This document shows, one piece after another, positions 35,993 through 46,157 of a DNA stretch of 64,000 bases. Within the stretch, counting starts at the first letter, position 1, and the number at the start of each line of letters is the position of its first letter. This stretch comes from Streptomyces sp. NBC_00576 (GTDB lineage: Bacteria; Actinomycetota; Actinomycetes; Streptomycetales; Streptomycetaceae), in NCBI RefSeq assembly GCF_036345175.1, contig NZ_CP107780.1:1240001-1304000 (forward strand), read 5' to 3'. The notes under the pieces are model-generated. The model made no database searches, was not told where the DNA came from, and saw nothing but the letters and a program-made list of their open reading frames with translations. A program made the translations under genes and the position numbers.

Positions 35993-38900
35993 ATGCCACT
36001 CGCGAGATCACGCGGCCGCAGCAGACCATGGTCGGAAAGGCTCGCCGGACTGACCGCCGCATCGCTTCTCCTCGGCCTCGCCGGGCCGCTGGCCATGTCG
36101 GTCCCCGCTCACGCCGCCGCGTCGGACCTCACCGACGGGCTGGCCCTCTGGTACAAGCTCGACGCGGCCTCCGGCACGACCGTCGCCGACGCCTCGGGCA
36201 ACGGCCGTACCGGCACGGTGAACGGGACCGCCGGCTGGTCCAACTCCGGTGACGGGCTTGCCTTCAACGGATCCGACACCTACATCAAGGTGCCGGACAA
36301 CATCATGAGCGGCATGAGCTCGATCTCCGTCTCGATGGACGTGAAGATCGACTCCGCCCAGTCCAACCCGTACTTCATCTACGGCTTCGGCAACACCAGC
36401 GGCACGGCCGGCAACGGCTATCTGTTCACCACGGGCAACTCGTACCGGACCTCCATCGCCAGCGGCAACTGGTCGACGGAACAGACGACGCGGAACGCGG
36501 GCGCGAACCTGCAGCGCGCGGTCTGGAAGCAGATCACCTACACCCAGACCGGCAGCACGGGCGTGCTCTACGAGGACGGCGTGGAGGTGGGCCGCAACAC
36601 GGCGATCACCCTCACCCCCGGCTCCATCGGCTCGGGCACCACGACCGCCAACTACATAGGCAAGTCGGTCTACCCCGGCGACAATCTCTTCAAGGGCAAC
36701 ATCCGCGACTTCCGCGTCTACAACCGGGCACTGGCGGGCACGGAGGTCGAGGAACTCTCCCTCCCCATCGCCGCGCAGGGCGTCGCCGCCGACAAGTCGG
36801 CCCTGACACTGGGCGACACCAGCGCGGTGACCGCCGACCTGACCCTGCCGAGCGCGGGCCCGGCGGGCGGCTCCGCCATCACCTGGGCCACCGACAACGC
36901 CTCCGTGGTGTCGTCCTCCGGTGCCGTCACCCGTCCCGCCGCCGGACAGCCTGACGGCCACGCCACGCTCACGGCGACCCTGAAGAAGGGCCCGGCCAGC
37001 GACACCAAGACCTTCGACATCACGGTCCCGGCCACCTTCGACGACACGACGGCCACCCAGCAGGCCGCCGACGCGCTGACCGTCCCGAACATCGACGACG
37101 TACGCGGCAACCTCACGCTGCCGTCAACGGGCGTCTACGGCACGGCAGTTGCCTGGTCCTCCGCGAACCCGGACGTCATCGCGACGGACGGTGTGGTGCA
37201 CCGCCCCGCACACGGCGCCGGCGCGACGACGGCTCAGCTGACCGCGACGGTCACCAAGGGCACGGCCACCGCGACCCGCACCCTGACGGCCAAGGTCCCC
37301 GAACTCCCCGCGAAGGAAGCCCTCAAGGGCTACATGTTCAGCTACTTCACCGGCGAGGGCACCTCGGACGGCGAACAGCTCTACGCGGCCCTCAGCAAGG
37401 GCAACGACCCGCTGAAGTGGCGGGAGTTGAACGACGGCAAGCCCGTCCTGACCTCCACGCTCGGCGAGAAGGGCCTGCGCGACCCGTTCATCATCCGCTC
37501 CCCCGAAGGCGACAAGTTCTACCAGATCGCCACCGACCTGCGGATCTACGGCAACGGCGACTGGGACGCCTCCCAACGCACCGGCAGCAAGTCCATCATG
37601 GTGTGGGAGTCCACCGACCTGGTCCACTGGACCGACCAGCGCCTGGTGAAGGTCTCCCCCGACTCGGCCGGCAACACCTGGGCGCCGGAGGCGTTCTACG
37701 ACGCGAAGCTCGGCTCGTACGTCGTCTTCTGGGCCTCGAAGCTGTACGACAACGCCGACCACTCCGGCGACACGTACAACCGCATGATGTACGCGACCAC
37801 CCGTGACTTCCGCACCTTCAGCCAGCCCAAGGTGTGGATCGACCGCGGCTACTCGGTCATCGACTCCACGATGATCAAGGACTCCGACACCTACTACCGC
37901 TTCTCGAAGGACGAGCGGAACAACTCCTCCTCGACGCCCAACAGCAAGTTCATCTTCGAGGAGAAGAGCGACTCGATCCTCAACCCGTCCTACGACTTCG
38001 TCGCCGAGGGCATCGGCAAGGGCGCGATGAGCGCGGCCGAGGGCCCGCTGGTCTTCAAGTCCAACTCCGAGGAGAAGTGGTACCTGTTCGCCGACGAGTT
38101 CGGCGGCCGCGGGTACATCCCGTTCGAGTCGACGGACCTCGCGTCGGGTGTGTGGACTCCCTCCACGAACTACGACCTCCCCTCAAAGCCCCGCCACGGC
38201 ACGGTACTTCCGGTCACGCAGGCCGAGTACGACCGTCTGCTGCGCTCCTACCAGCCGGACCAACTCGTCGCATCCGTCGAGGACATCACGGTGAAGACGC
38301 GCACGGGTGAGGCCCCGGTCCTCCCGGCCACGGTCATCGCCACCTACGCGGACGGCGTCAAGCGGCCCGTCTCCGTCACCTGGGACGCCGTCCCCGCGTC
38401 GGCGTACGCCCAGCCCGGCACCTTCACGGTGATCGGCTCCCTCCCGAACGGCGAGGCCCTCCCGGTCCACGCCACGGTCACAGTCTCGGCCGAGGGCCCG
38501 GACGTACCGGCCGACCTGGTCCTGCACTACGACTTCGACGAGACGGGCGGCAACATCGCCCGTGACTCCAGCGGCCACGGCTACCACGGCACCTACGTCC
38601 GAACTCCCGACTTCGGTACGGGAGTCGAGGGCGGCTCCTTCAAGATGTCCGGCGGCAACAGCTCGTCCACGTCGCCGTACGTCAGCATCCCGAACGGCGT
38701 CCTCAAGGACACGAACAGCGTCACCGTCTCCACGTACGTGAAGTGGAAGGGCGGGGACAACTTCCAGTGGCTGTTCGGCCTGGGCCCGGACAGCAACAAG
38801 TACCTGTTCGCCACGCCGTCCAACGGCAGCGGCAAGCTCTTCTCCGCGATCACCAAGGCGACCTGGTCCGGCGAGAAGCAGATGATCGGCGGCGCCCCGC

Positions 38901-41209
38901 TCACCGCCGGCCAGTGGAAGCACGTGACGGTCACCCTGGACGGGGCCTCCGGCACGGCGATCCTCTACGTCGACGGCGCCGAGGCGGCCCGGGTCAACGG
39001 CATCACCATCAAACCGTCCGACCTGTACGACGCGGCCAAGGGCTACTCCGGCTACATCGGCAAGTCGATGTACTCGCCCGACCCGTACTTCGGCGGCGAG
39101 GTCGACGACTTCCGGATCTACAACCGGGCGCTCTCCCCGGCCGAGGTCCTGGAGATCAGCGGCAACACCACCGGGATCGCCGGGGCGACCCACCCGGCGC
39201 TCAAGGTCGACGCGATCATCACCGACAAGGACAGCAAGATCGTCCTGCCGCTCACCCCGGGCAGCAATGTCAAGGCCCTGGCACCGGAGTTCACCCTGGC
39301 CCACGGCGCGAGCATCAGCCCCGCCTCCGGCACCCTGCACGACTTCACCAAGCCGGTGACGTACGAGGTGACCGGCTCCGACGGCAAGAAGCGCACCTGG
39401 ACGGTGTCGGCCGTGGTGATGAGGAGCCCGGTGCTGCCGGGTCTGAACGCCGACCCGAACATCGTGCGCTTCGGCGACACCTTCTACATCTACCCGACCA
39501 CCGACGGCTTCGAGGGCTGGAGCGGTACGCAGTTCAAGGCGTACTCCTCCACCGACCTGGTCCACTGGAAGGACCACGGCATCATCCTCGACCTCGGTCC
39601 CGACATCAGCTGGGCGGACAGCCGCGCCTGGGCGCCGACCATGGAGGAGAAGAACGGCAAGTACTACTTCTACTTCTGCGCCGACGCGAACATCGGCGTG
39701 GCGGTGTCGGACTCGCCGACGGGCCCCTTCAAAGACGCCCTGGGCAAGCCGCTGCTGAAGGCCGGTGACCACCCGGGCCAGATGATCGACCCGGCGGTCT
39801 TCACCGACGACGACGGCCAGTCGTACCTGTACTGGGGCAACGGCAGGGCCTACGTGGTGCCGCTCAACGCGGACATGGTCTCCTTCGACGCCTCGAAGGT
39901 CACCGACATCACGCCGAGCAACTACAACGAGGGCTCGTTCGTCATCAAGCGCAACGGGACCTACTACCTCATGTGGTCGGAGAACGACACCCGCGACGAG
40001 AACTACCAGGTTGCCTACGCGACCGGTTCCTCGCCGACGGGCCCCTGGACCAAGCGCGGTGTGATCCTGGAGAAGGACCTCTCCCTGGGCATCAAGGGCC
40101 CGGGCCACCACTCGGTGGTCCACGTCCCGAACACCGACGACTGGTACATCGCCTACCACCGCTTCGCCATCCCCGGCGGTGACGGCATGCACCGCGAAAC
40201 AACCATCGACAAGCTGGAGTTCGACGCCAACGGTCTGATCAAGAAGGTGATCCCGACCCTGTCGAGCATCGACCCGGTGACGATCGTCCACGCGGGCGCC
40301 GACACAACGGGCCAGGAAGGCAGCGCGATCCCGCTCACGGGCACCATCTCCGGGGCAGGAAAGCCGAGTTGGAGCGTGAGCCCGACAACCCCCTGCACGC
40401 TCTCCAGCAGGACCACGATCCCGACGTCCATCACCTGCCAGGACAACGGCACGTACGAGGTCACACTGACGGGCGGCCGCAGCAAGGACACCCTGACGGT
40501 GACCGTCACCAACGCGCCCCCGTCGATCACCTCGGTCCAGGGCCCGAAGACCCCGGTCCCGGCGGGCAAGAGCACCCCGGTCCGCATCTCGGCGAAGTTC
40601 ACCGACCCGGGCCGCGCCGACACCCACACCTGCAAGATCGACTGGAAGGACGGCACCACCCCGACCTCCGGCAAGGTCACGAACGGCACCTGTGAGGCGA
40701 GCCACGCCTACCTGAAGGCGGGCATCCTCCGCCCGACGATCACGGTGACGGACGACGACAAGGCCGCGGCCACCGTTCAGCTCCCCGAGCTGATCGTGTT
40801 CGACCCCAAGGCCGGCGCCTCGGGCAACAGCGTGATCACATCCCGGGCGGGCTCCTACCCGGCCGACCCGAAGCTGACCGGCAAGGGGGCCTTCTCCTTC
40901 GGCGCCACCTACCGGAAGGGCGCCACGGTCCCGACCGGCACGGCGTCCTTCGACTTCACGGCAGCCGGGAAGTCCAAGACAAACGTGCGGTTGCGCGCCA
41001 CGTCTTCCGACTGGCTGCTGGTCACCGGCTCCACGGCGGAGTACCAGGGCTCCGGCTCGGTCAACGGCAAGAGCGGCTACGTCTTCCGCATCACGGTGAC
41101 GGACGGGCCTGACACGTTCCGCATCCGGATCTGGAAGAAGTCCACGGGGGATGTCGTCTACGACAACCGCACGGGGGCCGCGACGAAGGGCATCGTCCTC
41201 AGCCGCTAG
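35993..41209 (+). CDS. Secreted multidomain enzyme with two GH43 catalytic domains
   Basis: A 1738-residue secreted protein. Twin-Arg-like signal (RSRGRSRPWSERLAG...) with cleavage near AHAA. Order: LamG/concanavalin-like (45-260), Ig-like repeats (265-440), GH43 domain 1 (450-760; Asp in LRDPFII, Asp in VIDSTMI, Glu in AAEGPLVF), Ig-like, second LamG (about 840-1060), linker domain, GH43 domain 2 (1145-1440; NADPNIV, MIDPAVF, YNEGSFVI), PKD-like and a C-terminal beta domain. Both catalytic domains keep all three acidic residues. ATG 35993 is chosen for AGAGGAAG 8 bp upstream. It probably degrades arabinose-containing plant polysaccharide; the linked ABC importer may take up the products. Confidence 0.9.
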   Translation: MPLARSRGRSRPWSERLAGLTAASLLLGLAGPLAMSVPAHAAASDLTDGLALWYKLDAASGTTVADASGNGRTGTVNGTAGWSNSGDGLAFNGSDTYIKVPDNIMSGMSSISVSMDVKIDSAQSNPYFIYGFGNTSGTAGNGYLFTTGNSYRTSIASGNWSTEQTTRNAGANLQRAVWKQITYTQTGSTGVLYEDGVEVGRNTAITLTPGSIGSGTTTANYIGKSVYPGDNLFKGNIRDFRVYNRALAGTEVEELSLPIAAQGVAADKSALTLGDTSAVTADLTLPSAGPAGGSAITWATDNASVVSSSGAVTRPAAGQPDGHATLTATLKKGPASDTKTFDITVPATFDDTTATQQAADALTVPNIDDVRGNLTLPSTGVYGTAVAWSSANPDVIATDGVVHRPAHGAGATTAQLTATVTKGTATATRTLTAKVPELPAKEALKGYMFSYFTGEGTSDGEQLYAALSKGNDPLKWRELNDGKPVLTSTLGEKGLRDPFIIRSPEGDKFYQIATDLRIYGNGDWDASQRTGSKSIMVWESTDLVHWTDQRLVKVSPDSAGNTWAPEAFYDAKLGSYVVFWASKLYDNADHSGDTYNRMMYATTRDFRTFSQPKVWIDRGYSVIDSTMIKDSDTYYRFSKDERNNSSSTPNSKFIFEEKSDSILNPSYDFVAEGIGKGAMSAAEGPLVFKSNSEEKWYLFADEFGGRGYIPFESTDLASGVWTPSTNYDLPSKPRHGTVLPVTQAEYDRLLRSYQPDQLVASVEDITVKTRTGEAPVLPATVIATYADGVKRPVSVTWDAVPASAYAQPGTFTVIGSLPNGEALPVHATVTVSAEGPDVPADLVLHYDFDETGGNIARDSSGHGYHGTYVRTPDFGTGVEGGSFKMSGGNSSSTSPYVSIPNGVLKDTNSVTVSTYVKWKGGDNFQWLFGLGPDSNKYLFATPSNGSGKLFSAITKATWSGEKQMIGGAPLTAGQWKHVTVTLDGASGTAILYVDGAEAARVNGITIKPSDLYDAAKGYSGYIGKSMYSPDPYFGGEVDDFRIYNRALSPAEVLEISGNTTGIAGATHPALKVDAIITDKDSKIVLPLTPGSNVKALAPEFTLAHGASISPASGTLHDFTKPVTYEVTGSDGKKRTWTVSAVVMRSPVLPGLNADPNIVRFGDTFYIYPTTDGFEGWSGTQFKAYSSTDLVHWKDHGIILDLGPDISWADSRAWAPTMEEKNGKYYFYFCADANIGVAVSDSPTGPFKDALGKPLLKAGDHPGQMIDPAVFTDDDGQSYLYWGNGRAYVVPLNADMVSFDASKVTDITPSNYNEGSFVIKRNGTYYLMWSENDTRDENYQVAYATGSSPTGPWTKRGVILEKDLSLGIKGPGHHSVVHVPNTDDWYIAYHRFAIPGGDGMHRETTIDKLEFDANGLIKKVIPTLSSIDPVTIVHAGADTTGQEGSAIPLTGTISGAGKPSWSVSPTTPCTLSSRTTIPTSITCQDNGTYEVTLTGGRSKDTLTVTVTNAPPSITSVQGPKTPVPAGKSTPVRISAKFTDPGRADTHTCKIDWKDGTTPTSGKVTNGTCEASHAYLKAGILRPTITVTDDDKAAATVQLPELIVFDPKAGASGNSVITSRAGSYPADPKLTGKGAFSFGATYRKGATVPTGTASFDFTAAGKSKTNVRLRATSSDWLLVTGSTAEYQGSGSVNGKSGYVFRITVTDGPDTFRIRIWKKSTGDVVYDNRTGAATKGIVLSR

Positions 41210-41244
41210 GCCAGAGGTACTGATCGCGCCAGACAGCTGAACCT

Positions 41245-41297
41245 GAGGGCGCGCACACCGAGTGGGGCATGACCGCCCGCTCGATGTGCGCGCCCTC
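41245..41297. terminator. Hairpin between the GH43 gene and the sugar importer
   Basis: A perfect 13-bp inverted repeat, GAGGGCGCGCACA (41245-41257) and TGTGCGCGCCCTC (41285-41297), with a 27-nt loop, sits in the 268-bp gap between two convergent genes. Confidence 0.6.
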
Positions 41298-41477
41298 GGC
41301 GTTCCGCTGCCCGATTTCAGAACAGCGTCTTGCACCGGCCGCCGGTGGCGCCTGAACACCACGCGCCACCTCCACAGGGAACACCCCTGTCCGGGACACC
41401 TGCGCAGTCGGCAAAGACCAGCCGCCTCTTGAGTCGCCGGGTACATGGATGCGGATCGCGCCCTGTGATGTGCATCG

Positions 41478-42665
41478 TCAGTCCGCCCTCACTGGATGCG
41501 TGAGGTTCGCTCCGGTCGCCGGGTCGAACACGTGGGCCTTGGCCATGTCGACCCGCAGCTCTACCGGTTCGCCCTCACGGGCACGCGTGGCGGCGTCCAG
41601 GCGGGCCACGATGTGATGGGTGTCGGCGCCGGTGTCACGCAGGCCCGAGTCCTTGGCGAGCTCCTCCAGTTCGGCGGTCGTCGCGGGCCCGCCCTCCGCG
41701 GTGAAGTAGACGTACACATCGGAGCCCAGCGACTCCAGTACCTCCACGATGGCGGTGAAGACCGGGCCCGTCCGATCCCGGTCGTGTGACACGGCCACGT
41801 CCTCGAATGTCTCCGGTCGTAGCCCGACGATGACCTCACGGGGCGCGTTCTGCCTTTCCAGCGCCTGCCTCGTACGGTCGTCGAGGATCAGGTCGCCCAG
41901 GGGCGAGCGCAGGGCACTACCCTCCAAAGTGGCGTTCAGGAAGTTCATCGCCGGGGAGCCGATGAAGCCCGCGACAAAGATGTTGCGCGGCAAGTCGTAC
42001 AGTTCGGCAGGTGTGCCGATCTGCTGGACCAGGCCCTGTCTCATGACCACGACGCGATCGCCGAGCGTCATCGCCTCGGTCTGGTCGTGGGTGACGTACA
42101 CGGTGGTCGTGCCGAGGCTCCGCTGCAGCCGGGAGATCTGAGTGCGCATCTGTACCCGGAGTTTGGCGTCCAGGTTGGACAGCGGCTCGTCCATCAGGAA
42201 CGCTTTGGGATCACGGACGATCGCCCGCCCCATGGCCACCCGCTGGCGCTGACCGCCCGAGAGGTTGGCGGGCTTGCGGTCCAGGTGCTCGGTGAGGTCG
42301 AGGATCCGGGCGGCTTCCGTCACCTTGGCGTTGATGGTGTCCTTGTCCACCTTGGCCAGGCGCAGCGGGAAGCCCATGTTCTCCCGGACGTTCATGTGCG
42401 GGTACAGGGCATAGCTCTGGAACACCATGGCGACGTCGCGTTCCTTGGGAGCCAGGTCGTTGACGACCCGGTCTCCGATGCGCAGGGTGCCCTCGGTGAT
42501 GTCCTCAAGTCCGGCGATCATGTTCAGGGTGGTGGACTTGCCGCATCCCGACGGACCGACCAGGATCACGAACTCCCCGTCGGCGATCTCGAGGTCCACG
42601 TCCTTCACAGCGAGGGCCCCGTCGGGAAAGCGCTTGGTGACTCCCTCGAGGATGATCTCGGCCAT
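41478..42665 (-). CDS. Carbohydrate ABC importer ATPase (MsmK/UgpC type)
   Basis: A 395-residue CUT1-type ATPase. Walker A GPSGCGKSTTLNMIAGLE, Q-loop MVFQSYALYPHM, signature LSGGQRQRVAMGRAIV, Walker B AFLMDEPLSNLD and H-loop VTHDQTEAM are intact, and the C-terminal regulatory TOBE-like region (about 240-395) is present. ATG 42665 is preceded by AAGGAGG. Unlike many Streptomyces CUT1 systems that borrow the shared MsiK ATPase, this importer has its own, 90 bp after the second permease gene. Confidence 0.92.
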   Translation of the reverse strand: MAEIILEGVTKRFPDGALAVKDVDLEIADGEFVILVGPSGCGKSTTLNMIAGLEDITEGTLRIGDRVVNDLAPKERDVAMVFQSYALYPHMNVRENMGFPLRLAKVDKDTINAKVTEAARILDLTEHLDRKPANLSGGQRQRVAMGRAIVRDPKAFLMDEPLSNLDAKLRVQMRTQISRLQRSLGTTTVYVTHDQTEAMTLGDRVVVMRQGLVQQIGTPAELYDLPRNIFVAGFIGSPAMNFLNATLEGSALRSPLGDLILDDRTRQALERQNAPREVIVGLRPETFEDVAVSHDRDRTGPVFTAIVEVLESLGSDVYVYFTAEGGPATTAELEELAKDSGLRDTGADTHHIVARLDAATRAREGEPVELRVDMAKAHVFDPATGANLTHPVRAD

Positions 42666-42755
42666 GGATGGTGCCTCCTTGCCTTGATGCCTTCCGGGTC
42701 CGAGCACTGCGGTCGGTGTCTCGGGCCGGTGGCCTGTCTGCCGCGGTCGGCCCGT

Positions 42756-43589
42756 TCACCCCTTGACTGCCCCGGAGGTCAGTCCGGCGACGATCCGCCG
42801 CTGGAAGAACAGGACGAAAACGATGATCGGGATGGTGATGACCACAGCGGCGGCGGCGATCGACCCTGTGGGCTGCTGGAACTGGGAGCTCCCGGTGAAG
42901 AACGCGATCGCGGCCGGCACAGTGCGCGCGGACTCGGTGGAAGTCAGCGAGATCGCGAACAGGAAGTCGTTCCAGCAGAAGATGAACACGAGAATGGCCG
43001 TGGTGAACACGCCCGGCGCGGCCAGCGGCACGATGACCATCCGGAATGCCTGCGCGGGCGTCGCCCCGTCGACCTTGGCGGCCTTCTCCAGATCCCAGGG
43101 GATCTCCCGGAAGAAAGCCGACAGGGTGTAGATCGCGAGCGGCAGGGAGAAGGTCATGTACGGAATGATCAGCCCGACCCAGGTGTCGAAGATCCCGATG
43201 ATCCGCTCAATGTTGAACAGTGGTGACACCAGGGAGATCGGGGGGAACATGGCGATCAGCAGTGACATGCCGATGAGCACCCGCTTGCCGGGGAAGCGCA
43301 GCCTGGCCACCGCGTAGGCGGCCATGGTGCCCAGCGCCACCGCGATCACCGTGGCGATCAGGGCGATACCGATCGAGTTGATCAGCGCGCGGGTGAACTC
43401 GGCGGTCTCGAAGATGCCCCGGTAGTTCTCCCAGGTCCAGTCCGTGGGGACGTAGTTGCCGTCCGTCAGGGTGGCGGGGTCCTTGAACGACAGCGCGGCG
43501 ATCCACCACACCGGGAACAGGGCGTACAGCACCACCACCACGTTCAGGACACCCCATCGGGCGGCATGAGTTTTTCCTGCCGCGGCCAT
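42756..43589 (-). CDS. Carbohydrate ABC permease (MalG type)
   Basis: A 277-residue permease with about six membrane helices. The ATPase-coupling EAA loop reads EKAAKVDGATPAQAFRMVIVPLAAPG. The MalG-type C-terminal run FFQRRIVAGLTSGAVKG is complete. The start ATG 43589 forms a TGATG overlap with the upstream permease; a longer open frame upstream is an artefact in another gene's sequence. Confidence 0.92.
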   Translation of the reverse strand: MAAAGKTHAARWGVLNVVVVLYALFPVWWIAALSFKDPATLTDGNYVPTDWTWENYRGIFETAEFTRALINSIGIALIATVIAVALGTMAAYAVARLRFPGKRVLIGMSLLIAMFPPISLVSPLFNIERIIGIFDTWVGLIIPYMTFSLPLAIYTLSAFFREIPWDLEKAAKVDGATPAQAFRMVIVPLAAPGVFTTAILVFIFCWNDFLFAISLTSTESARTVPAAIAFFTGSSQFQQPTGSIAAAAVVITIPIIVFVLFFQRRIVAGLTSGAVKG

Positions 43590-44548
43590 CAGCGCTTCAT
43601 CTCCGTGCCGGGCGCGGCGGTGCCGAACAGTTTGACGAAGGTGAAGGCGATGATCCCGACGCAGATGAAGATCAGGACCGAGATCGCCGACCCGATGCCC
43701 AGGTTCAGCGCGGTGAACAGGTTGTCGTAACCGAGGATGGACAGCGAGCCGGTCCCGTGGGCGCCCGCGGTCAGGACGTAGATGTTGTCGAAGATCCGGA
43801 ACGCGTCCAGTGTGCGGAAGAGCAGTGCCACCAGGATGGCCGGTTTCATCAGCGGCAGTATGACCTTGGTGAACCGCTGCCAGGCGGTGGCACCGTCCAC
43901 CATGGCCGCCTTCAAGGTCTCCTCGGGGACCAGCGCGAGGCCCGCGAGCAGCAGCAGGGCCATGAACGGCGTCGTCTTCCACACCTCGGCGAGGATGATG
44001 AGCCAGAGGGCGGGCCACTGCTCGGTCAGCGGGGCCTCCCCGCTGGGCAACAGTGCGGCGAGGTATCCGAGCTCCGGGGTCCAGGCGTACTGCCAGGAGA
44101 AGGCGGCGACCACGGTGACGATCCCGTACGGAATGAGGACCGACGTGCGGACGACGCCGCGCCAGAAGATCGTGCGATGCATCACCAGGGCGAGCCCCAT
44201 GCCGAGGACCAGCTCGATCGCCACGGACACGGCGGTGATGAACAGCGTGACCCAGAAGGCATCCCACCAGAACGGGGAGGACAGCACTGCCCCGTAGTTG
44301 CTCAGGCCCACGAACTCAGCCCGTCCGGGAAAGCGCAGGTCGTACCGCTGGAGGGACAGATAGACGGCGTACCCGATGGGGTATGCGGTCACGGCGATCA
44401 TGACGACGACCGCGGGCGCGCAGAGCAGCCAGCCGAGCCGCCGCTCCTGCCTGGCGCCCGCCGAGAGCGCAGCCCGGTCCGGCCCCGCCTGCTCCGTCTC
44501 CGCGTCGGGGGGCAGCGGGGCTCCGGCCGGTTGCGCCCGCGTGCTCAT
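43589..44548 (-). CDS. Carbohydrate ABC permease (MalF type)
   Basis: A 319-residue permease with a ~38-residue cytoplasmic leader and six helices. The EAA loop is EETLKAAMVDGATAWQRFTKVILPLMKP, typical for MalF-like CUT1 subunits. ATG 44548 lies 70 bp after the binding-protein gene in the same operon. Confidence 0.92.
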   Translation of the reverse strand: MSTRAQPAGAPLPPDAETEQAGPDRAALSAGARQERRLGWLLCAPAVVVMIAVTAYPIGYAVYLSLQRYDLRFPGRAEFVGLSNYGAVLSSPFWWDAFWVTLFITAVSVAIELVLGMGLALVMHRTIFWRGVVRTSVLIPYGIVTVVAAFSWQYAWTPELGYLAALLPSGEAPLTEQWPALWLIILAEVWKTTPFMALLLLAGLALVPEETLKAAMVDGATAWQRFTKVILPLMKPAILVALLFRTLDAFRIFDNIYVLTAGAHGTGSLSILGYDNLFTALNLGIGSAISVLIFICVGIIAFTFVKLFGTAAPGTEMKR

Positions 44549-44618
44549 CTTGGGCCGTCCGAGGACGAGGCCCGCGCACCGCGGTGTCGGCTGACGGAGT
44601 GGTGCGGAAGGAGGTGGT

Positions 44619-45929
44619 TCACGGGATCACACCCTCGGATCGCAAGGCATCGTCGATCTGCTCCCTGATGGTGTTGACGGAGTTCTCCGGTTTGATCCCG
44701 GACGGCGGAGACAGCGTGTGGGAGACCGCGATCGACACGTTCTGGTAGGCGGGAGTGAGCGGGCGCACGCTCGCCGACTCCAGGGCGGCCAGCACTTCCC
44801 GGGAGAAGGGGTATTCCTTCATGAACGCGGGTTCGTCGTACAGGGCGCGCAGGGTGGGCGGCAGACCGCCCTCGAGAGCGGCGGTGAGCTGGTTCTCCCG
44901 GTTGCGCAGGCACAGCGCCGCCTCGAAGGCCAGATCGGGGTGGCGCGAGTAGGCGCTCACGGCCAGGTCGATGCCGCCGATGGTGGGCCGTGCCGGGCGG
45001 TTGGCGTCGACCCGAGGGTACGGCGCCCAGCGGAAGTTCTTGAACAGCTCGGGGTTGTTCGCCTTCATCGAGGGATAGACGAACGGGTAGTTGAGCTCGA
45101 ACGCCGCCACCCCCGACTCCATTGCGAGGCGGTTCTGGTCCTCCATCTGGTTTGACAGGGAAGGGTCCGCGGCCGGGGACTTCGCCAGATCACGCATGAT
45201 CCCGGCGGCCCGCACGGCAGGAGGACCGAGGGAGGGCTCGGTCGCGCTCGCGTTGAGGATGGAGCCGCCTGCACTGTTGATCAGCGTGTTGAACCAGACG
45301 GTCAGGCCCTCGTACTGGGCGCCCTGGATCTCCACGAAGTGTGGTTTGCCCTGCCGGGCGAGGGCGCCGGCCATCTCCAGCATCTCGGCCCAGGTCCTGG
45401 GTGGGGTGGGCACCAGGTCCTTGCGGTACCACAGGAGCTGGGTGTTGGTGTTGTACGGGACGGCGTACAGCTTGCCTTTCCAGGTCGAGGTCTGCAGCGG
45501 TACGCGCAGGGTGCCCTTGATGGCCTGCTGCTTCGCCGCCCCCGTCCATTCCCGGATCCAGCGTGCCTCGGCGAACTCCGCCGCCCAGGTGACGTCCAGG
45601 CCCAGGATGTCGAGCGAGTCGTCCTCAGCGGCGAGCCTGCGGACAAGCTGCTGACGCTGGCCGTCCGCGGCGCGCGGGAGCTTGTTGTAGCTGATCCTGT
45701 AGCGGCCGCCCGACGCCTGGCTGCACCGGTCGGCCGCCTTCTGCAGCGCACCGGAGTCATCGGGGAAGTTGTACCAGTTGAGGGTGGGCCTACCGGAGCC
45801 CTCGTCACTGCCACAAGCAGCGAGCACCGACGCCAGCAACGGCAGTACGGCGAACGCCCGCAGCCATCGCGCCCCCCTGGGGCGTCCCTTCTGACCCGAA
45901 ACGGGCCGGCAGCCGCACTTCGCGTGCAC
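44619..45929 (-). CDS. Sugar-binding lipoprotein of the CUT1 importer
   Basis: A 436-residue solute-binding protein (family 1). It has a positively charged signal, a hydrophobic core and lipobox LAAC (SVLAACGSDEGSG). LNWYNFPDD, LDVTWAAEFAEA, YNTNTQLLWYRKDL and GGIDLAVSAYSRHPDLAFEA are typical of LpqY/ThuE-like disaccharide receptors. GTG 45929 is chosen, with GAGAGG about 10 bp upstream; another in-frame GTG at 45938 is possible. It is the first gene of the operon binding protein - permease - permease - ATPase. The substrate is unknown; products of the neighbouring GH43 enzymes are plausible. Confidence 0.88.
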   Translation of the reverse strand: MHAKCGCRPVSGQKGRPRGARWLRAFAVLPLLASVLAACGSDEGSGRPTLNWYNFPDDSGALQKAADRCSQASGGRYRISYNKLPRAADGQRQQLVRRLAAEDDSLDILGLDVTWAAEFAEARWIREWTGAAKQQAIKGTLRVPLQTSTWKGKLYAVPYNTNTQLLWYRKDLVPTPPRTWAEMLEMAGALARQGKPHFVEIQGAQYEGLTVWFNTLINSAGGSILNASATEPSLGPPAVRAAGIMRDLAKSPAADPSLSNQMEDQNRLAMESGVAAFELNYPFVYPSMKANNPELFKNFRWAPYPRVDANRPARPTIGGIDLAVSAYSRHPDLAFEAALCLRNRENQLTAALEGGLPPTLRALYDEPAFMKEYPFSREVLAALESASVRPLTPAYQNVSIAVSHTLSPPSGIKPENSVNTIREQIDDALRSEGVIP

Positions 45930-46157
45930 GCGCTCCACACCTCTCTTCCGGACGGTGGCACGGGACTCGGACCTCGCAGCGTTTGCGCAGCGAACACTAA
46001 AGGCCACATAAAGCAAGATCAAGCACATATCGCATCCAATCGCCCAACTTTGCCCACTAGGACTTGCCCGGTCGGTCATGTGCGGAGCCAGGTGACGAGG
46101 GCTGCAGCGATTCCGTGGCCTGACGTGCGCTCCGCACGCGATCAGACTGCGGGCCCA

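Noticed and set aside
41245..41297. Inverted repeat as an insertion-sequence end
   Set aside because: It is a single hairpin between convergent genes without a transposase or target duplication; a terminator is simpler.
38183..41446. A 1087-codon open frame on the - strand opposite the double GH43 gene
   Set aside because: The sense strand encodes clear GH43 and LamG domains with a signal peptide; the antisense product is compositionally biased only.
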